DNA from: an uncultured Anaerococcus sp.
GTDB taxonomy: Bacteria > Bacillota > Clostridia > Tissierellales > Peptoniphilaceae
Assembly (NCBI GenBank): GCA_902465755.1
Contig: CABQOK010000047.1
Span: 1-8,207 of the forward strand
Length of the DNA stretch: 8,207 nt
Direction of reading: 5' to 3'
Part shown: piece by piece, positions 6,057-8,207 of the stretch
How the letters are laid out: each line of letters starts with the position of its first letter
Numbering within the stretch: position 1 is the stretch's first letter
The notes under the pieces: model-generated
What the model saw: only the letters and a program-made list of their open reading frames with translations
What the model was told of the DNA's origin: nothing
Databases searched by the model: none
Program-made: the position numbers and the translations under genes

Positions 6057-7382
6057 TTGGATAAGAGAAAAAAAGATATTTTGGTTAGCGGACTTGCGCT
6101 TTTTGCCATATTTTTTGGGGCAGGAAATTTAATTTTTCCTCCATATCTCGGCGTAAGTGCTGGCAGCGGTTGGTTTAGGACTATGTTAGGTTTCCTTCTT
6201 GCCGACCCTGTTATACCAATTTTAACTGTATTTATAACTGCCTTTGCTGGCGGGAGAGCTGTTGATATCGGAAAGCGTGTTGGGTCTACCTTCTCCAAGG
6301 TCCTAACCCTTGCTGCAATTATCTGCATAGGACCAGCCTTTGCGATTCCTAGAACGGCTGCAACTACATATGAGGTGGGCTTTGCACCATTTTTCCCTAA
6401 TCTACCGATTTGGGCCCTTACTTTTGTATTTTTCGCCATTACCCTCTTGCTTTCTTTTAAGGAAAGTAACGTGGTTAATATTATCGGAAAATATATAACT
6501 CCAGCCTTACTTTTCTTCCTTTTTGTTTTGATAGTAAAGGCTATAGTAAATCCTATTGGGACACCTATAGAAAGTACTAAAGATGGTGGATATTTCGTAA
6601 ATGGTTTCTACGAAGGTTATCAGACTCTTGATGCTTTTGCATCTCCTCTATTTACTGGTATTGTGGTGACAGATATTCTTAGGAAGGGCTATGGAAAAGC
6701 CTCTAGGAAAGATAGAAGGTCCTTTATCATCTGTGTGGGAATTGTAGCTTCCATATTTCTAGCCATAGTTTACGGTGGTCTAACCTATCTTGGGGCTAGC
6801 GCAAGTAAGGTATTTAGTCCAGATGATTCTCGTGTAGATATTTTAGTAAATGTTGTCTATATGCTTTTAGGTAATTTCGGCAAGCTTGCCCTTAGTATAG
6901 CGGTAACGCTCGCCTGTCTTACTACAGCGATTGGTCTTACTTCATCTGCTGGAAACTTCATCGAAGAGCTTAGTGGAGGTAAGGTTAAGTATAGTGTGAC
7001 AGTGGTTGTTGTTACTGTGATTAGTTATTTACTTTCAAGTCTAGGTGTAGATGCTATAATAAATCTAGCTGTACCTGTCCTAACTGTAGGTTACCCTATA
7101 ATAATTGCCCTAGTCTTCTATATGAGTTTCGAAAAGAAGATCCCTTACAATATGGCCTATATATTGATGGTCTGTGGGGTATTAGTTGTAGCTCTTATAG
7201 AAACTTTCGGAGAGAAATTTGGACTAATTTCCCTACTTGATACGATAAAATCACTTCCTCTAGCAGAGTTCGGCTTTACTTGGTTCGTTCCATCCCTAAT
7301 ATGCTTTGTGATAGGCTATATCCTAGGCATGATGGGTCTTGGCAAGAGACGAGAAGAGGATGTTAAGGAAAGTATGTTTTAA
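6057..7382 (+). CDS. brnQ: BrnQ, branched-chain amino acid:cation symporter (LIVCS family)
   Basis: An inner-membrane carrier that takes up leucine, isoleucine and valine with Na+ or H+. At 441 residues it has the usual family length, and its hydrophobicity fits about 12 membrane helices. Family signatures are FAIFFGAGNLIFPPYLG (16-32) in the first helix, GPAFAIPRTAATTYEVG (about 92-108), and FYEGYQTLDAFASPLF (184-199). The N-terminus is a short basic stretch (MDKRKKD) and the C-terminus is charged and cytoplasmic (GKRREEDVKES). It is monocistronic: it has its own promoters, a terminator follows, and the upstream metal operon is terminated before it. I looked for a CodY box and a T-box, the common controls of such genes in Firmicutes, and found no convincing one. 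Family assignment is firm; the exact amino acid preference cannot be read from sequence. Confidence 0.96.
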   Translation: MDKRKKDILVSGLALFAIFFGAGNLIFPPYLGVSAGSGWFRTMLGFLLADPVIPILTVFITAFAGGRAVDIGKRVGSTFSKVLTLAAIICIGPAFAIPRTAATTYEVGFAPFFPNLPIWALTFVFFAITLLLSFKESNVVNIIGKYITPALLFFLFVLIVKAIVNPIGTPIESTKDGGYFVNGFYEGYQTLDAFASPLFTGIVVTDILRKGYGKASRKDRRSFIICVGIVASIFLAIVYGGLTYLGASASKVFSPDDSRVDILVNVVYMLLGNFGKLALSIAVTLACLTTAIGLTSSAGNFIEELSGGKVKYSVTVVVVTVISYLLSSLGVDAIINLAVPVLTVGYPIIIALVFYMSFEKKIPYNMAYILMVCGVLVVALIETFGEKFGLISLLDTIKSLPLAEFGFTWFVPSLICFVIGYILGMMGLGKRREEDVKESMF

Positions 7383-7399
7383 AATTAGATAATTAAAAT

Positions 7400-7421
7400 A
7401 CGGGCTTTAGTGCCCGTTTTT
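7400..7421 (+). terminator. Intrinsic terminator of brnQ, possibly bidirectional with recQ
   Basis: ACGGGC (7400-7405) pairs with GCCCGT (7412-7417) around TTTAGT, followed by a run of five T. On the minus strand the same hairpin is followed by ATTTTAATT, a weaker U-tract, so it may also end recQ transcripts arriving from the right. Confidence 0.85.
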
Positions 7422-7463
7422 GCTTGTTGTTTCTTGAAAATTATTTTTTTCGCTAAAATACTA

Positions 7464-8207
7464 TTATCTCTCAAACTCCCTAATCTCCGCCAGAAATATA
7501 TCCCCGTATTGGAGGAGTTTTTTGTCTCCTACTCCCTTGATCATTAGCATTTCGTCTTCTGTCCTTGGTTTTTTCTGGGACATTACTTTAAGACTTGCAT
7601 CGGAAAATATTATGAAGGGTGGTATATTTCTCATTCTTGCCATATCTAGCCTTACTTCTTTCAGGTGTTTGAAGAGCTTTTCGTCATAGCTTAGGTTTTC
7701 ATCGAAGCCGTCTTTTCTTACCCTTTCCTCTTTACTTCTGATATTGACTAGGACTTTGACCTCTCCGAAAAGGACGTCCTTGGATTTTTCTGTAAGCTTA
7801 AGGATAGGATAAGTTGTGCCAGAGACCTTGATATAGCCATCTGCTGTGAGAGTTCCTATCAGGTCTTTGATGTAGGTCTTGGATTTATTTTTTATAATGC
7901 CATAGGTTGATATCTTGTTTAGTTCTTTCTCCCTGGCATTTTTATTCTTTGATCCCATTAGGCAATCTACAACTGTAGATGTTCCATATCTTTGGTCTAG
8001 GCGGTAGATGCAAGATAGAATCTTCTGACTATCCACAGTCGCATCTTCTTTTTCTATCTCTGATAGGCAATTACTACAGGCTCCGCAACAATCTGCAGCA
8101 TCTTGGCCAAAATAATTGAGTATATATTGTCTTAGACAACTTGTAGTATTTACATAATTTATTATGGTCTGAAGTTTTTCTAGCTGGATTCTCTTATAGA
8201 TTGGATT
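7464..8207 (-). CDS. recQ: RecQ ATP-dependent DNA helicase, C-terminal 247 residues (N-terminus beyond right edge)
   Basis: RecQ is a 3'-5' DNA helicase acting in recombination and replication-fork repair. Only the C-terminal part is in the window; the frame is open to the right edge, so the helicase core (about 350 residues) lies outside. Visible domains, in fragment numbering, are the zinc-binding module with C24, C41, C44 and C47, whose spacing equals E. coli RecQ C380/C397/C400/C403, preceded by the typical RQYILNYFG; an RQC winged helix (about 60-150, with VVDCLMGSKN and a YGIIKNKSKTYIKDLI segment); and an HRDC domain (about 175-245, KLFKHLKEVRLDMARMRNIPPFIIF ... MIKGVGDKKLLQYGD). An extra Cys (C40) precedes the second zinc ligand. 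It is convergent with brnQ, and the TAA stop lies 43 nt from the shared hairpin. A GTG at 8036 is an internal valine, not a start. Confidence 0.95.
   Translation of the reverse strand, partial: NPIYKRIQLEKLQTIINYVNTTSCLRQYILNYFGQDAADCCGACSNCLSEIEKEDATVDSQKILSCIYRLDQRYGTSTVVDCLMGSKNKNAREKELNKISTYGIIKNKSKTYIKDLIGTLTADGYIKVSGTTYPILKLTEKSKDVLFGEVKVLVNIRSKEERVRKDGFDENLSYDEKLFKHLKEVRLDMARMRNIPPFIIFSDASLKVMSQKKPRTEDEMLMIKGVGDKKLLQYGDIFLAEIREFER

Noticed and set aside
6023..6439. Minus-strand open frame opposite the start of brnQ
   Set aside because: It is antisense to a clear brnQ reading frame, has no family resemblance and is compositionally a shadow. The same holds for the other open frames opposite uvrA, uvrB and the ATPase.
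1..8207. A new defence system, mobile element or CRISPR array
   Set aside because: Every long reading frame belongs to a well-known family (UvrA, UvrB, ArsR/SmtB, HMA, P1B-2 ATPase, BrnQ, RecQ). There is no transposase, integrase, spacer array or block of unusual composition beyond the small repeat patch.

Overview
The window is chromosomal DNA from a low-GC Gram-positive bacterium. The evidence is AGGAG-type ribosome binding sites, frequent TTG starts, A/T-rich intergenic regions with near-consensus TTGACA/TATAAT promoters, heavy AGA/AGG/ATA codon use, and the uvrB-then-uvrA gene order usual in Firmicutes. My impression from the protein sequences is an anaerobic Gram-positive coccus of the Anaerococcus/Peptoniphilus kind, but this is inference from memory and not a database result. 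All genes look intact and housekeeping or metal-homeostasis in nature. I see no phage, insertion sequence, CRISPR array, tRNA or rRNA.

Left part (1-2958, minus strand): the nucleotide excision repair genes uvrB (complete) and uvrA (first 330 codons; the rest lies off the left edge). They overlap by TTGA, and uvrA starts on TTG, so translation is probably coupled. Upstream of uvrB is about 425 bp without a gene. It carries a degenerate intergenic repeat (two imperfect copies of a TTCTCCAC..GGTCGAAG unit), several small inverted repeats, and then the promoter of the next operon.

Middle (3351-5830, plus strand): a compact three-gene zinc/cadmium resistance operon. A strong promoter overlaps an ArsR/SmtB-type operator. 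It is followed by a 100-aa ArsR/SmtB repressor with a complete alpha-5 zinc site (D84, H86, H97, E100) and no cysteine, a free-standing 74-aa HMA metal-binding protein (CxxC), and a 613-aa P1B-2 ATPase that lacks any N-terminal HMA domain. The operon ends at a strong intrinsic terminator. Most likely, excess Zn(II) releases the repressor, and the HMA protein and ATPase handle and export the metal. The separation of the HMA domain from its pump is the most notable feature of the window.

Right part: a 226-bp gap with two candidate promoters, a 16-bp perfect palindrome on one -10 box and a 50-nt inverted repeat leads into brnQ (branched-chain amino acid:cation symporter, TTG start, plus strand). 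brnQ converges on recQ (minus strand; only the C-terminal 247 codons are present: zinc-binding, winged-helix and HRDC domains). A hairpin between them probably terminates brnQ and perhaps both genes.
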